From Pleurocapsa minor HA4230-MV1 (GTDB lineage Bacteria > Cyanobacteriota > Cyanobacteriia > Cyanobacteriales > Xenococcaceae), in contig JAHHHZ010000007.1 of assembly GCA_019359095.1 (NCBI GenBank), positions 1-45,589 on the forward strand: 45,589 nt of DNA. Direction: 5' to 3'. The position numbers and the translations under genes are program-made. The notes under the pieces were generated by a model. That model saw only the letters and a program-made list of their open reading frames with translations. It had not been told where the DNA came from and ran no database searches. Positions 1 to 10,100 of this stretch are shown one piece after another (position 1 is the stretch's first letter; each line of letters opens with the position of its first letter).

Positions 1-197
1 TGAAAAAATTAAGACGTAATGCTAATCTGACTCAAGAACAGTTGGCCAGAGAGATCGGTATAGCAGTATCTACTGTCCGCCGTTGGGAAAAGGGGCTGGC
101 CGAACCGACCATGACTTTAGACCAAACCAAAAAGTTTTGCCACGCTGTTAAACGCGATTTTGATGAGTTGCCTAATTCTCTGTTGCCAGAAATCTAG
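1..197 (+). CDS. XRE-family helix-turn-helix regulator, 5' end cut by window
   Basis: The frame opens at base 3 (the first two bases, TG, are probably the end of an ATG just outside the window) and stops with TAG at 195-197, giving about 65 residues. The stretch LTQEQLAREIGIAVSTVRRW is a canonical XRE/Cro helix-turn-helix: helix 2 LTQEQLAREIG, turn, recognition helix STVRRWEKG. Nothing else fits in so small a protein, so it is probably a one-domain DNA-binding repressor or an antitoxin-like regulator. The same reading frame stays open after the stop up to 410, so this gene and the next frame may once have been a single gene. Confidence 0.7.
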   Translation, partial: KKLRRNANLTQEQLAREIGIAVSTVRRWEKGLAEPTMTLDQTKKFCHAVKRDFDELPNSLLPEI

Positions 198-410
198 GTA
201 TGTTTTTGGTCAAAAACAGCTACATCCAACGTTAACGGTCAAAGTTTCTTTGCCGTAATAACTGATGGTTTTGTCCAGCCTACTCCAGATAACTTTGCCT
301 CTCTAATTATTAAAAATGGTATTGATGTCAGTCTCAAAATCAAGCAATTAATTCAGACTACAAAATCTTGGCTCAAAACTGAAGACAACACTCAGCAAGT
401 AGAAGTTTAA
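198..410 (+). pseudogene. Open frame without a start, possible broken gene
   Basis: In the same frame as the preceding HTH gene, and directly after its TAG, the sequence is open to TAA at 408-410. It encodes about 70 residues, including FFAVITDGFVQPTPDNFASL and a basic, helical tail. No ATG, GTG or TTG is in this frame near the beginning. The only nearby ATG (200) is in another frame and stops after 11 codons. The composition looks like real protein, and the stop lies two bases before the next gene's ATG. It could be the second half of a gene broken by a nonsense mutation or frameshift. I do not recognise the family. Confidence 0.35.
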
Positions 411-412
411 CG

Positions 413-1177
413 ATGACTAACCCTCGACTTAATCAACGGCAAAAAGCTACTGTAAATCTTTGGCAAGATCGACAGCCAAGCAAAATAGCTAAAATAATCG
501 ACCGCACCTGTGGCTATCGAGATGTGTATTTAGCTTGGGAATTTCGTCTCAATCAGCCAAATAATCAAATTGCGACCATTGATTATCAAACTCGCTTGGA
601 ACTTACGAAAATAGGCAAAATTCGTGTGGAAGAGACATTACAGATAGATGTCCGCTACAGCGCAGGTACTATTAAGGGCGAGACAGTTCCCTTATTGTTC
701 TATTTACCTCCTGTCCCTCCCCTCAAAATCGATCGCTCTTGCTATCCACGATCGAGAAATAGTCTTCGCGCCCCTCAATTTCGCCCTAAAAATCGGCAGC
801 TATCTCTACCTTTATCGGATACGGAACAAAAGTTGCTAAATATTTCCCTTCGTCATGGCGACCCTACCATCTACAGTCGCGAAGATTTGCTGTCTGGAAG
901 AGAAGGCTGGTACTCGTTGAACCAGCGTCGAACTGTCTTTCTCCCTGCTCCTATCCTCACTTTGCTCAAGGAGTTTGATTGTTCTTTAGAAGAATGCGAA
1001 ATGGTTGCTATGTATGCTGGGGTCGTCTCTCCTCAAGCCGTTCTAAATTTTGTCGAACAAATTCCTTTCATGCGCTCTTCGCCAAGTTTTCCCGCTTTTG
1101 CTCAACCAATATCTGTAAAACCTCCTGCCTCTGTTAAACCCCTCACGAATCTTAGTCAACCACAACGCGCTCAATGA
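413..1177 (+). CDS. Hypothetical protein, 254 aa
   Basis: A soluble 254-residue protein that I do not recognise. The N-terminal half (to about residue 100) is mixed alpha/beta, the middle is basic and proline-rich (PPVPPLKIDRS, RAPQFRPKNRQ), and residues 150-215 look helical (DLLSGREGW, LLKEFDCSLEECEMVAMYAG). The last 35 residues are low-complexity with SVKPPASVKP repeats. The ATG at 413 follows the previous stop by two bases, which suggests translational coupling with the broken frame upstream. No catalytic motif, signal peptide or membrane segment is visible. It is followed by a 104-base gap holding the operator-like palindrome of the toxin-antitoxin pair. Confidence 0.6.
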   Translation: MTNPRLNQRQKATVNLWQDRQPSKIAKIIDRTCGYRDVYLAWEFRLNQPNNQIATIDYQTRLELTKIGKIRVEETLQIDVRYSAGTIKGETVPLLFYLPPVPPLKIDRSCYPRSRNSLRAPQFRPKNRQLSLPLSDTEQKLLNISLRHGDPTIYSREDLLSGREGWYSLNQRRTVFLPAPILTLLKEFDCSLEECEMVAMYAGVVSPQAVLNFVEQIPFMRSSPSFPAFAQPISVKPPASVKPLTNLSQPQRAQ

Positions 1178-1224
1178 TAACTATTATCGATCTTTTGTTG
1201 AGATATCAATGGGAGTAATCTCTA

Positions 1225-1240
1225 ACTATCAATTGATAGT
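1225..1240. promoter_or_regulatory. Perfect 16-bp palindrome before the Xre/RES operon
   Basis: ACTATCAATTGATAGT is its own reverse complement. It lies 42 bases before the antitoxin ATG, in the only intergenic space upstream of the pair. Antitoxins of the Xre/ParS type normally repress their own promoter by binding a palindrome, so this is the likely operator. The role is inferred from position and symmetry only. Confidence 0.5.
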
Positions 1241-1281
1241 AGAATAATGTCAGATGAAAATAGCTGGAGACAGATAAAATC

Positions 1282-1647
1282 ATGACTCAATCATTACCAA
1301 AGACCGAACAAATAAACTATGCTTCAATTCAACAGCTAGCTTCTGAGTATCGACTCAATAGATTACAAATGCGCCATATTTTAGGCATTTCCGAAAGTAC
1401 GCAGTTTCGCTACGAAAAACGCAATCCCCTGCTCAAGCCTAATTTAGTCGATCGCTGGCTCAGGTTTAGCAAAATTGTTCGCCAAGCCCAGGAGTTATTT
1501 GAAGACCAAATCGAGACTCAAAGATGGTTATCTACTCCCAAAATAGCCTTAGAGAATAAAACTCCTTTAGAAATACTAGATACAGACTCTGGCTGTAGAC
1601 AAGTAGAACAGATACTATTGCAAGCTGCTTATGGAGTATTTGCTTAA
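1282..1647 (+). CDS. Xre/MbcA/ParS-type antitoxin of a RES toxin
   Basis: A 121-aa protein with the two parts of the RES-Xre antitoxins. Residues 20-50 form an HTH-like N-terminal region (YRLNRLQMRHILGISESTQF). The C-terminal part is a DUF2384-like toxin-binding domain with the family signature W-L-x-x-P-x-x-A-L-x-x-x-x-P-L-E-I-L (WLSTPKIALENKTPLEIL) and a final helix (VEQILLQAAYGVFA). Members neutralise their RES partner by covering its active site and repress the operon. The stop overlaps the next start by one base (TAATG), which implies coupled translation with the toxin. Confidence 0.88.
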   Translation: MTQSLPKTEQINYASIQQLASEYRLNRLQMRHILGISESTQFRYEKRNPLLKPNLVDRWLRFSKIVRQAQELFEDQIETQRWLSTPKIALENKTPLEILDTDSGCRQVEQILLQAAYGVFA

Positions 1648-2111
1648 TGTTTGTCTGGCGTATTTGCGCGGCCAAATATCAATCGAGTGCATTTTCAGGT
1701 ATGGGTGGCTTGTATGTTCCAGGTAGGTGGCACTTCCAAGGACACAGGATTATCTATACGGCTGAAAGTTTGGCTTTGGCTTCACTAGAAATTTTTGTCC
1801 ATTTAGAAAGCGATCGCGTTCCGTTAGTAGCAATAAAAGCTCATCTACCGACTAACTTAAAAGTTGAAGAAGTCAAACTTCAAGATTTACCCCCAAACTG
1901 GCAGGATGTTGCTTCTTATTCTCTGCTCCCAAAAATAGGTCAAGATTGGTTAACGTCTCGTCGAACGTCAATTCTTAAAGTTCCTTCAGCCATCGTGCCA
2001 GTAGAAAATAATTATCTTTTAAATCCCGAACATCCTCAATTTAAAGTAGAACTCGAACCACCTATCCAGTTTAAATTTGACCGCAGAATGTGGAAACCTT
2101 ACCCTGTTTAA
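1647..2111 (+). CDS. RES-domain toxin
   Basis: A 154-aa RES-family protein. These toxins have a fold like ADP-ribosyltransferases and deplete cellular NAD+. Visible family features are the N-terminal FVWRICAAKY, the GLYVPGRWHF loop (R27, equivalent to the usual GGRWN arginine), IIYTAESLALASLE (Y37 and E48) and the SAIVPVENNYLLNPEHP segment carrying the conserved serine before the N-P-x-H-P turn. Length and motif order match complete family members, so it is probably active. It shares one base with the antitoxin gene, and an unrelated membrane-protein gene begins 8 bases after its stop. Confidence 0.9.
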   Translation: MFVWRICAAKYQSSAFSGMGGLYVPGRWHFQGHRIIYTAESLALASLEIFVHLESDRVPLVAIKAHLPTNLKVEEVKLQDLPPNWQDVASYSLLPKIGQDWLTSRRTSILKVPSAIVPVENNYLLNPEHPQFKVELEPPIQFKFDRRMWKPYPV

Positions 2112-2119
2112 TTAGATAG

Positions 2120-3664
2120 ATGAAAAAAATAATAGTTAACGCTAGTAAATTAGAAGTTTTTTTAAGTGCGATTGCCATCATTATCTGTAGTGCAATTTTT
2201 CTCAAAGCAATCATTGATGTCGACACTAATTATGATGTGGGTTGGTATCACTTACCCTTTGCTGCTAGGATTTGGGGTATTATTCCTAAGTCTTCTTTTT
2301 CTTCAGAAAATTTAGTTGAATACAGATACGACGGTTTTCCTCTATTAGCGCATTTTTTTCAGGGTTTATTTTGGAAAATAACAGACAGAGTACAATCAAC
2401 TAATTTAGTTGGGTATCTGAGTTTAATCATCTACTTTTTCTTTCTCCGCAGTTTTTTCCAAGTTCCTCTTTATCTATCAGCAATTGCTATTTTGGCGATT
2501 CCTGCTGTTTTAACCCATGCTGCAACTAGCTTTGTCGATCTTCCAGGTAATATTGGAGTTGCCGTGGTAGTGATGATGCTCTATCGCTTTTACAGCCAAG
2601 CAACACTGCCTAGTAAAAGAGAACTATTAGCTGTTTTTTTGGGAGCAATGATAGCTGCCAACACCAAGCCTCAATTAACCGTCTTAATCGGTTTGCTGTG
2701 GTGGGCAATTGTAATTAGGCTAGCTTGGTTATATTTTCCCAACTTCCAATCTCGGCAGCGCCCAACTATTTCGATTATTTTAGTGACGGCGATCGCTTCT
2801 ACTTTTATTTTTGCTACACCAATCAAAAACACAGTTTTATATGGTAATCCTCTATATCCTGTTAAGGTTGAAGTCGCAGGTATAGTCTTGAATCATCGAG
2901 CCACACCCGCAACATACAAACAAAGCAATCGACCTCAAAAATGGTTACGTTCCGTCTTAGAAATTAATACCCCTGAATGGACAGCAGATCAGTACAACTA
3001 CGCTAACGATCCTAAAATTTTAGACCGTGCTGGTGGTTTCTTTGGTGCATATGTAGTGTGCAACATACTATTGCTCGTTCTCTTTACCACGAAACAAAGA
3101 TTAAATAAATTAATCGAATTAACATCCCAGGACAAAAGTAAAGGGAATGCAACTATGGCTTTGATAATTGTCTTGTTAGCCTCAATTTTTTGTGCCAATT
3201 TTCCTCAATCACATGAGTTACGCTATTTCATGTTTTGGATGATTACGCTAGTTTCGTTTAATTTATCCTTGGTATCATCCCTACAAAATCAAACTATACT
3301 CAAACCTAAATATTTAGGATTGTCCTGTTTGCTATTTCTGGCAATAGTATGTACAAGAATTAACAGCAGTTACCTTCGACCAAAATTCATATCTCCTCAA
3401 ACCTACATGAAAGACAAAAATGCTGTCAACTTTGAACTTTTGCATCAAACTTTACCCAATCAGCGTGTCTGTATGATTTCCCGTCACGCTATCCCCGATC
3501 TTACCAAAGTACCTTACGCCTCAATTGCCAACGCCATTTTTTACAGTTCTTATTTCCATCCAGAAATTGATTATGACTACAGCATCAAAGCGGCCATAGC
3601 TCCGCAAGATTGTGGTAATCTAACTGTAATTCCACACAATGTCGAGCGGTTTCTTCCACAATAA
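2120..3664 (+). CDS. Polytopic membrane protein, GT-C glycosyltransferase-like
   Basis: A 514-aa protein with about ten hydrophobic segments. After the first (residues 12-32) comes a luminal-type loop with D-V-G-W-Y-H (D39 to H44), the position of the acidic motif in GT-C enzymes that use polyprenyl-linked sugars. An FVDLPG motif lies near residue 138 and a soluble C-terminal part (about 420-514) follows the last membrane helix. It is probably a sugar or lipid-linked transferase of the inner membrane. The family assignment rests on topology and the loop acid, not on a diagnostic motif. The gene starts 8 bases after the RES toxin and ends 12 bases before the exoprotein gene, so it may act on that protein or on cell-surface glycans. 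Confidence 0.6.
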   Translation: MKKIIVNASKLEVFLSAIAIIICSAIFLKAIIDVDTNYDVGWYHLPFAARIWGIIPKSSFSSENLVEYRYDGFPLLAHFFQGLFWKITDRVQSTNLVGYLSLIIYFFFLRSFFQVPLYLSAIAILAIPAVLTHAATSFVDLPGNIGVAVVVMMLYRFYSQATLPSKRELLAVFLGAMIAANTKPQLTVLIGLLWWAIVIRLAWLYFPNFQSRQRPTISIILVTAIASTFIFATPIKNTVLYGNPLYPVKVEVAGIVLNHRATPATYKQSNRPQKWLRSVLEINTPEWTADQYNYANDPKILDRAGGFFGAYVVCNILLLVLFTTKQRLNKLIELTSQDKSKGNATMALIIVLLASIFCANFPQSHELRYFMFWMITLVSFNLSLVSSLQNQTILKPKYLGLSCLLFLAIVCTRINSSYLRPKFISPQTYMKDKNAVNFELLHQTLPNQRVCMISRHAIPDLTKVPYASIANAIFYSSYFHPEIDYDYSIKAAIAPQDCGNLTVIPHNVERFLPQ

Positions 3665-3676
3665 TTATTAGTTGTA

Positions 3677-6421
3677 ATGTCTAGATTTGTTCAAAGCTTC
3701 TTGATTTTGTGCCTATTTTCTATTTTGTGTCCTGTCAAAACTTTGGCACAAATAACCCCTGATAATACATTAGGCGCTGAAAACTCACAAATTAATTCAA
3801 TCGACGAATTGCGCGCTCGCATTGAAGGGGGAGCGATTAGAGGCGATGATTTATTTCATAGCTTCAGCGATTTTAACGTAGGCGAAGGAGCAAGTGTAGA
3901 TTTTGCCAATCCAGCAGGAATAGCAAATATTTTTTCTCGCGTTACAGGAGGAAATGTCTCGGAGATTTTTGGCACATTAGGAGTTGATGGTGCTGCCAAC
4001 TTATTTTTGATGAATCCTAATGGAATTATTTTTGGCGAGAATTCAGCAATTAATGTGAATGGCTCGTTTTTAGCGACAACTGCCGATGAAATAAATTTCG
4101 ACAATGGCGATCGCTTTAGTGCCGCAAATCCCAATATACCTACGTTGACAATTAATCTGCCTATAGGATTGGGTATGGGCAGTAATCCTGGAGATATTGA
4201 GGTTAATGGTCTACAAAATAATGTGCGAGTTGAAATACCTTCATTTAAAGTAATCTCTGGAAACTATACTTCTGGACTCAAGGTAGACTCAGGTAAAAAC
4301 ATTTCTTTATTTGGCGGAAACATCAATTTTAATGGTGGAGGGTTGCAGACTTTTAACGGTGGAGATATTGAGGTTGTTAGTGCTGGTGAGAATCAAATTA
4401 TAAAATTGGTACGAGACGAAAACTGGTTTAAATCAAATTTTGTTAATGTATCGCAATTTAGAGACATTAATTTGCAGAATGCTGCCTATATAGACGCTAG
4501 CGATGAGACGGCGGGGAACGTTACTTTAGCTGGCAAAAATATTATTCTCGATCGAGGTTCGGTAGTTTTGTCTAATACCAGTCTATCTTCTAATAATTCT
4601 ATAGATTTGTATGCGACAAATTTATTAGAAGTTAAAGGAAGTTCGGAAAACAACATAATTAACGTATCTTTCAATAAAAACTCTAATACCAACTTTTCTA
4701 CTTTCCAAGGCAAAAGCAATTTTTACAATGTTAGTTTAATTGGAGCTGATTTAGTAACATCTTCAAGCAATCAAATTAGTACTGGCGGTGAAATAAATAT
4801 TAGCGCCAAAAAGATGCGAGTTTTAGACGCAGGTGAAATTCGTACCGTTAGCTTTTCTAATTTTAAAGGTACGGCAGGAAACATCAACATTGATGCTGAA
4901 GATATTTTGGTTGCAGGAGTTAATAATGACGGATTGATTACTTCAGTTATTAATTCAAGTACAGGTATAAATTCCAATGGCAATAGTGGCAACCTTGATA
5001 TTTTCACTTCTGTGTTGCGAGTAGAAAACGGTGGAAGGGTTAAAGCAGATACATTTAGCGCTGGAGCAGGAGGAGAGCTTAATTTGAAAGCCAAACAAAT
5101 TTTTCTTAACGGTAAAGTTAATGGTTCTTCTACTTCAAATCCTATTAGAACCAGAACGGGAATATCTGTTTCTCCTGGGAAAAACCCTGGGAAGGGAGGA
5201 AGCGTAAATATCGAAACTCAGGAATTAAACATTGTTAATGCAGATATTACCAGCAGCTCTTTCAATGAAAAAGGCGTTGGTGTTCCAGGCAGTATTAAAA
5301 TTAATGCCAAACAGTTGAAAATATATGACGGTGGGGCAATCACAGCCGAGACTGCGGCTGGAGATGCAGAAAATATTAAGATTGTAGCGGAAAATATTGA
5401 GCTACGTGGAACCAGAGGTAATTTTGCTGATTTTGCAGGAGGAATATCTACTTCTACACGGCTAAACTCATTCGGTAATGGTGGTGATATCAGCATCATT
5501 ACCAATTCCTTAAAAATATTAGATGGCTCAATTATCAGAGCTATTAGCTTAGGTTCTGGTGATGCTGGCAACATTAACATCAATGCACAAGAAATAGAAA
5601 TTTCTGGAGTAGATCGTTTTGCTTTAGATCCAGTAGCTTCGGAAAGGGTAAGCAAAATTAATACAGCCTCTCTAAAGACTAATGGGGGCAATTTAACGAT
5701 TTTGTCAGATTCAATTAATTTAGATAATTTTGGCAAAATACAGGCTACTTCTGTCCAAGGAGATCGGGGAGGAAACATTATTATAGGCGCAGATAACCTG
5801 ATACTTTCAAATCAATCAAATGTTACGGCTTCTGCTGGAGGAGCAGGAAACGGTGGCAACATTAGTATTGATTCTGATGTTCTAGCTGGCTTAGATAATA
5901 GCGATATTACTGCCAATGCAGTTGCGGGGAATGGAGGTAATATCGAGATCGAATCAAGTTATATCATTGGTTTAGACTCTCGTAACCAGTTGAGTCCCTT
6001 TAGCGATATTACTGCCTCGTCTGAATTGGGCATTGATGGAACAGTTACGATTAACTCTCCTGAAACCAATACCGAGGAGGATACTGTCATAGCAGCCGAA
6101 GACATTAAAGCGATCGCTGGAGAGGAAATACGTGAAGCTAGTTGTTTGAATAGCCATTTTGAGAAAGTTCGAGTAATCGATACAGGCTTTGGATTACCCC
6201 CAAGTCCTTATAATTATTCTTATGATGATGGTCTGGCTAATTTAGACAATCTAAACCCAAATCAACAGGTCAAAAAAAGTTCGCGGATAACCCCCGTTGA
6301 TTGGAAACCAGGCGACCCAATTGTCGAAGCTAATGCGATTAAAACTTTACCTGATGGAAGACAATTTTTTGTAGCTGTAGAATCAACTTCGCCTTTAGAT
6401 TCACATCTTTGTACTCGTTGA
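3677..6421 (+). CDS. TPS-domain haemagglutinin-like secreted protein
   Basis: A 914-aa exoprotein. Residues 1-24 are a signal peptide ending KTLA/Q. Residues 25 to about 270 form the two-partner-secretion (filamentous haemagglutinin N-terminal) domain, with the cyanobacterial hallmarks FHSFSDFNVGEG, VTGGNVSEIFGTL and MNPNGIIFGENS (NPNG starting at residue 113). Residues 280-830 are degenerate repeats rich in G, N, D and I that predict a right-handed beta-helix. The C-terminus (SCLNSHF, GFGLPPSPYNY, DWKPGDPIVEA, LPDGRQFFVAV) is a conserved tail of this family. Such proteins are exported through a TpsB/Omp85 pore; none is encoded in this window. A role in surface adhesion or contact is likely. 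Confidence 0.9.
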   Translation: MSRFVQSFLILCLFSILCPVKTLAQITPDNTLGAENSQINSIDELRARIEGGAIRGDDLFHSFSDFNVGEGASVDFANPAGIANIFSRVTGGNVSEIFGTLGVDGAANLFLMNPNGIIFGENSAINVNGSFLATTADEINFDNGDRFSAANPNIPTLTINLPIGLGMGSNPGDIEVNGLQNNVRVEIPSFKVISGNYTSGLKVDSGKNISLFGGNINFNGGGLQTFNGGDIEVVSAGENQIIKLVRDENWFKSNFVNVSQFRDINLQNAAYIDASDETAGNVTLAGKNIILDRGSVVLSNTSLSSNNSIDLYATNLLEVKGSSENNIINVSFNKNSNTNFSTFQGKSNFYNVSLIGADLVTSSSNQISTGGEINISAKKMRVLDAGEIRTVSFSNFKGTAGNINIDAEDILVAGVNNDGLITSVINSSTGINSNGNSGNLDIFTSVLRVENGGRVKADTFSAGAGGELNLKAKQIFLNGKVNGSSTSNPIRTRTGISVSPGKNPGKGGSVNIETQELNIVNADITSSSFNEKGVGVPGSIKINAKQLKIYDGGAITAETAAGDAENIKIVAENIELRGTRGNFADFAGGISTSTRLNSFGNGGDISIITNSLKILDGSIIRAISLGSGDAGNININAQEIEISGVDRFALDPVASERVSKINTASLKTNGGNLTILSDSINLDNFGKIQATSVQGDRGGNIIIGADNLILSNQSNVTASAGGAGNGGNISIDSDVLAGLDNSDITANAVAGNGGNIEIESSYIIGLDSRNQLSPFSDITASSELGIDGTVTINSPETNTEEDTVIAAEDIKAIAGEEIREASCLNSHFEKVRVIDTGFGLPPSPYNYSYDDGLANLDNLNPNQQVKKSSRITPVDWKPGDPIVEANAIKTLPDGRQFFVAVESTSPLDSHLCTR

Positions 6422-6891
6422 AAAGAACTTTACAGTTGCCTTTAAAAGGCGGAGCCTGCTGTCACTGCCTTGTGCAGTCAAAACTGCCATGATAATTGGA
6501 CTTGACGAATTTGCGTTTCCACAGTGGTCGAGGACTGGTAAGAAGCAAACTCCAACAATGTTGACTTGTATCATGTTCGAGACAAAAGCTGCCCAAATGT
6601 GTAAATATGTTGTTCACTAAATTGATTACGAGATTGCGCCCTGTGGGTTTACCTTCTCGACCTTTCCCTTTTGACCTAACTGAGTATAAACCCAGTTTCT
6701 AGGTGCGATGTATTCGTAGATAATTTCTACTTCGTTACACCAACGAATCACACAAAACCATATTAATTTGACTAAAATAATAATTTGGTGAACATTAAAC
6801 AAGGAAAGTCACAATACAGTATTTAATTGAGATTCCCAACCCCGACCCACTAAAACCATGGATTACGGTAAAAAGCTTCCACAATCGGGAA
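6422..6891. other. 470-bp stretch with no convincing gene
   Basis: No strong gene is visible. Just after the exoprotein stop there is a weak hairpin (GCCTT-TAA-AAGGC, 6440-6452) that could be a poor terminator. On the minus strand the frame from about 6808 down to TAA at 6626-6628 encodes about 60 residues with protein-like composition (WCNEVEIIYEYIAPRNWVYT, then QLGQKGKVEKVNPQGAIS) but only a TTG start. It may be the tail of a lost gene. The rest looks like ordinary AT-rich spacer. Confidence 0.4.
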
Positions 6892-7131
6892 ATGGCAGTT
6901 AGTTTTGCCAACAAAGTTTGGGAAGCCGAATCTGGTTATCTGTGTCTAATTTTTCATGAGGATAATGGCTTTGCGGTCAAAGTACCTCGTCTTAGTTACA
7001 GTCTGGGGGAACAACAGTTTATTACTGTCAAACAGTTTGAGGAGAAAGTAGAAGCGTTAGAATTTGCCCAACAAAATTATCGAGCAGATCGAAATGGTTA
7101 TATAATGTCGATCTTCGAGAGTGATGATTGA
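6892..7131 (+). CDS. Small hypothetical protein, 79 aa
   Basis: An acidic 79-residue protein with alternating hydrophobic strands (YLCLIFHEDNGFAVKVPRL) and a helical C-terminal half (VKQFEEKVEALEFAQQNYRA). I do not recognise the family. The ATG at 6892 is the only in-frame start; another ATG at 6858 is out of frame. It converges on hsdR, whose stop lies 21 bases away on the other strand, so it is not part of that operon. It is plausible as a real gene because composition and start are good, but nothing shows its function. Confidence 0.45.
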   Translation: MAVSFANKVWEAESGYLCLIFHEDNGFAVKVPRLSYSLGEQQFITVKQFEEKVEALEFAQQNYRADRNGYIMSIFESDD

Positions 7132-7152
7132 GCAACTGGGCAGAAGGTCAAA

Positions 7153-10100
7153 TCAAGCAACTCCTCTAAAAGAACTATCGACAGTTTCATTAAACGAGCG
7201 CACCAAAGTGACAATTTCATCGGCTCGATTGTCGTTAAATAGCCCATCTAACCCACTGCTATGAAGATCGGTAAAGGGAGATTCATAGAGTAAACCTGGA
7301 TTCATCACGCCGTTTTGAGTCAGGTAATCGATAATATTCTCGACAAAGCGAATTTGATTGGCATTAAAATTACCACCCTCTAGGTACTTGGCAAAGGCAG
7401 TCTTAGCTGCATTGCGATCTAACCCGACTATCTGGCGGATAAACAGCTTTAAGCTCAGATCTCTGCCGTAAACTGATTCAAATCGCTCTTTACTTTCAAT
7501 TTCCTCGGCTGAAAATAACATTGACTCTAATTCGTCTAAATCTTGCTCTGTTAGAGGTTCGTTGCGTTTTAACTTATAAATAGCGATATGATCTTCATGT
7601 TCTCTAATATAAGCCTCTACCTTTTTACGGTATTGATAGGGACTAAAACCCGTCTGCTGAATGGGGACATCAACCTCAGTCACGTCTCCCAACTCATCCT
7701 TAAAATCGGTGTAGACGATAGTTTGCTCGGTGCGATCGATAAACTTGACCAAATCACGGAATTTAAGCCTGATAGATTCAATTTCGCTGAGAGTAACATC
7801 AGACCACCAGGTTTCAGCCTGTACTTCTTGAATCAGTGGTAGCTGCTTTTTGACCATCGGAATGGTTTGTTTTTCTTCCAGGCGCGAAAGTAAATCTCTA
7901 ACTTTATCCCGCAGTTCGACAAAATCACTGGCTCCATCGAGTACCGCTAATTGGAGCTTGAGACAAAGAAGATCGAAGCGTTTGGCAACTTCATCTTCTT
8001 TTGGTAATCCGTTGGGGAGGGTGGCTAGAGTCTCAGCAATTTGTACCGTATCGGTTTGACTCAGATCGTTCCAGCGATCGCGACTAGAAAACTCTTCTAC
8101 TCGCTCAAGGTGCTTTCTCACCAGAAAGTTCTGTTTCTCCATCGTAGAAACGTGCTGGTGTAAATCATCTAGTAACGACTGCTTGAGTTTTTGGTTTTCG
8201 GTTGAAGTGGTATCTTTTTCTGAGATAGCTTGAGTCAGCTTCAACCTAGCTTTAATGAGCTTAGTTGAAAGACTCTCGGCAATTTTGGGGTCTTTTTCGG
8301 CTATTTCCTGGCTGAAATAGTCGAAGTTACTACACAGGTCAAAAATAGAGAATTTTTCCTTATCTTGTCCCACACCAAATAAGTCGGGGCAAAGTCTCGT
8401 ACCCCGACCGATCATCTGATTGAATTTGACTCTGGAGTAGACTGGTTTAAAAAACACTAAATTAACTACTTCAGGAACATCTACCCCCGTATCGAGCATA
8501 TCAACCGACACGGCAATGGTCGGCTCTTTACTCGCTTCTGAGAAGTCATCGAGGAGACTTTGAGCGTAGTTGTTGTGACTGTCAATTACCTGGGCAAACT
8601 TGCCCTTGTAGTTAGGATAATTGAGGTCAAAACGCTGCACGATAAATTCTGCGTGGTCGTGATTGCGAGCAAAGATAATGGTTTTACCCAACCTGTCACC
8701 ACCTTCGACTTTTAGACCCTTGGACATGAGCAACTCTAGGGCTTGGTCTACCGTATCTTGATTAAATAACCACCTGTTAATGGCTGCTGCATTTACTTCA
8801 TCGGGAATTTGCCCCGTTTCTTCATCGGCAAATCTCTCCTCATATTCTGCTTGTTCTTCTGGGGTTAGTTGGTCATAGCGTATACCCTGGCGCAGAAACT
8901 TAAAGGGAACGATAATACCTTGAGAGGGAACGAGATAACCATCGGCGATCGCGTCTTCTAGTTCGTAGGCAAAGGTGGGAACACCAGCTTCTAAGTCAAA
9001 GATTCTATAAGTATCGCGGTGAACTTCCGAGCGAGGAGTAGCGGTAAGTCCCACCAGCAAGCTATCAAAATATTCAAACAGTGCTTGGTATTTCTGATAA
9101 ATACCTCGGTGTGCTTCATCTACGATTACCAGATCGAAATAGCCTGGGCTAAAGTCTCCTTTGTTAATGCGATTAAACATCGTGGGGTAGGTAGATAACA
9201 CCACGTTAGCACTGCCCCAGTTTTTATCTTTGGTTTTTTTATCTTCTAGGAGATTGACGGGGGTAACAAGAGGTAGGTGGGTTTTGAAATTACGGAAGGT
9301 TTGATTGACCAGAGAATTACGATCTGCTAGAAAAAGCACTCGTTTGACCCAATTACCCCGCATTAACAGGTCAACCAGAGAAATAGCGGTTCTGGTTTTG
9401 CCCGTCCCTGTTGCCATGACCAGCAAAGATTTACGGGCGTTTTGACGGTCGAAACTTTCGGTAATCCGTTTGAGTGCTTCTAGTTGGTATGTCCGTCCTG
9501 CTATCTCCCGTTTGGGAATTACCAAATCCAGGTTTTTACGGTTGCTACGGCGAAAAATAATTCGTTCCAGTTCTTCTTTCTGAAGAAAGCCGTGAATTTC
9601 TCTTGGGGGATAGGTAACATCATCCCAAATCCAGTGATTGTAACCATTAGAGTAAAAAATAACTGGTCGCTGCCCGAATTTCTGTTCTAAACAGTCGGCA
9701 TAGAGTTTGGCTTGCTGCTTGCCCTTGGTGGGATTGCTACTGGTTCGTTTGGCTTCGATGAGTCCTAAAGGTTTACCATCATCACCCCAAAGAACGTAAT
9801 CAACGTACCCCTTACCCGCACTGTTGGGCATTCCTTCAACTTCATACTCCGTCGTATCGGGAGACTCAAGCTTCCAACCAGCTTCTTGGAGGAGGATATC
9901 GAGTAAGTAACGGCGGGTGTCGGCTTCGTGGTAATCGTGGGTATCTGCTACCGCCTCATTTTGCTGTTTTAAGGCAGCTATCTCTTGTTTGAGGGCGTTG
10001 AGTTCGCTTTCTGTCTGCTGCTGCCTATTTAAAGCAATTTGCTTCATCTCGTCTGCTTGAGACAGCTTGGCTTCTAACTCTGCCAACTGCTCCCTAGACA

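Noticed and set aside
5218-5778. 186-aa minus-strand frame and similar frames opposite the exoprotein gene
   Set aside because: They are shadows of the repeat-rich exoprotein and have no independent start signal or domain.
6626-6808. Minus-strand gene of about 60 aa
   Set aside because: Only a TTG start, no family resemblance and no ribosome binding site; mentioned only in the note on the gap.
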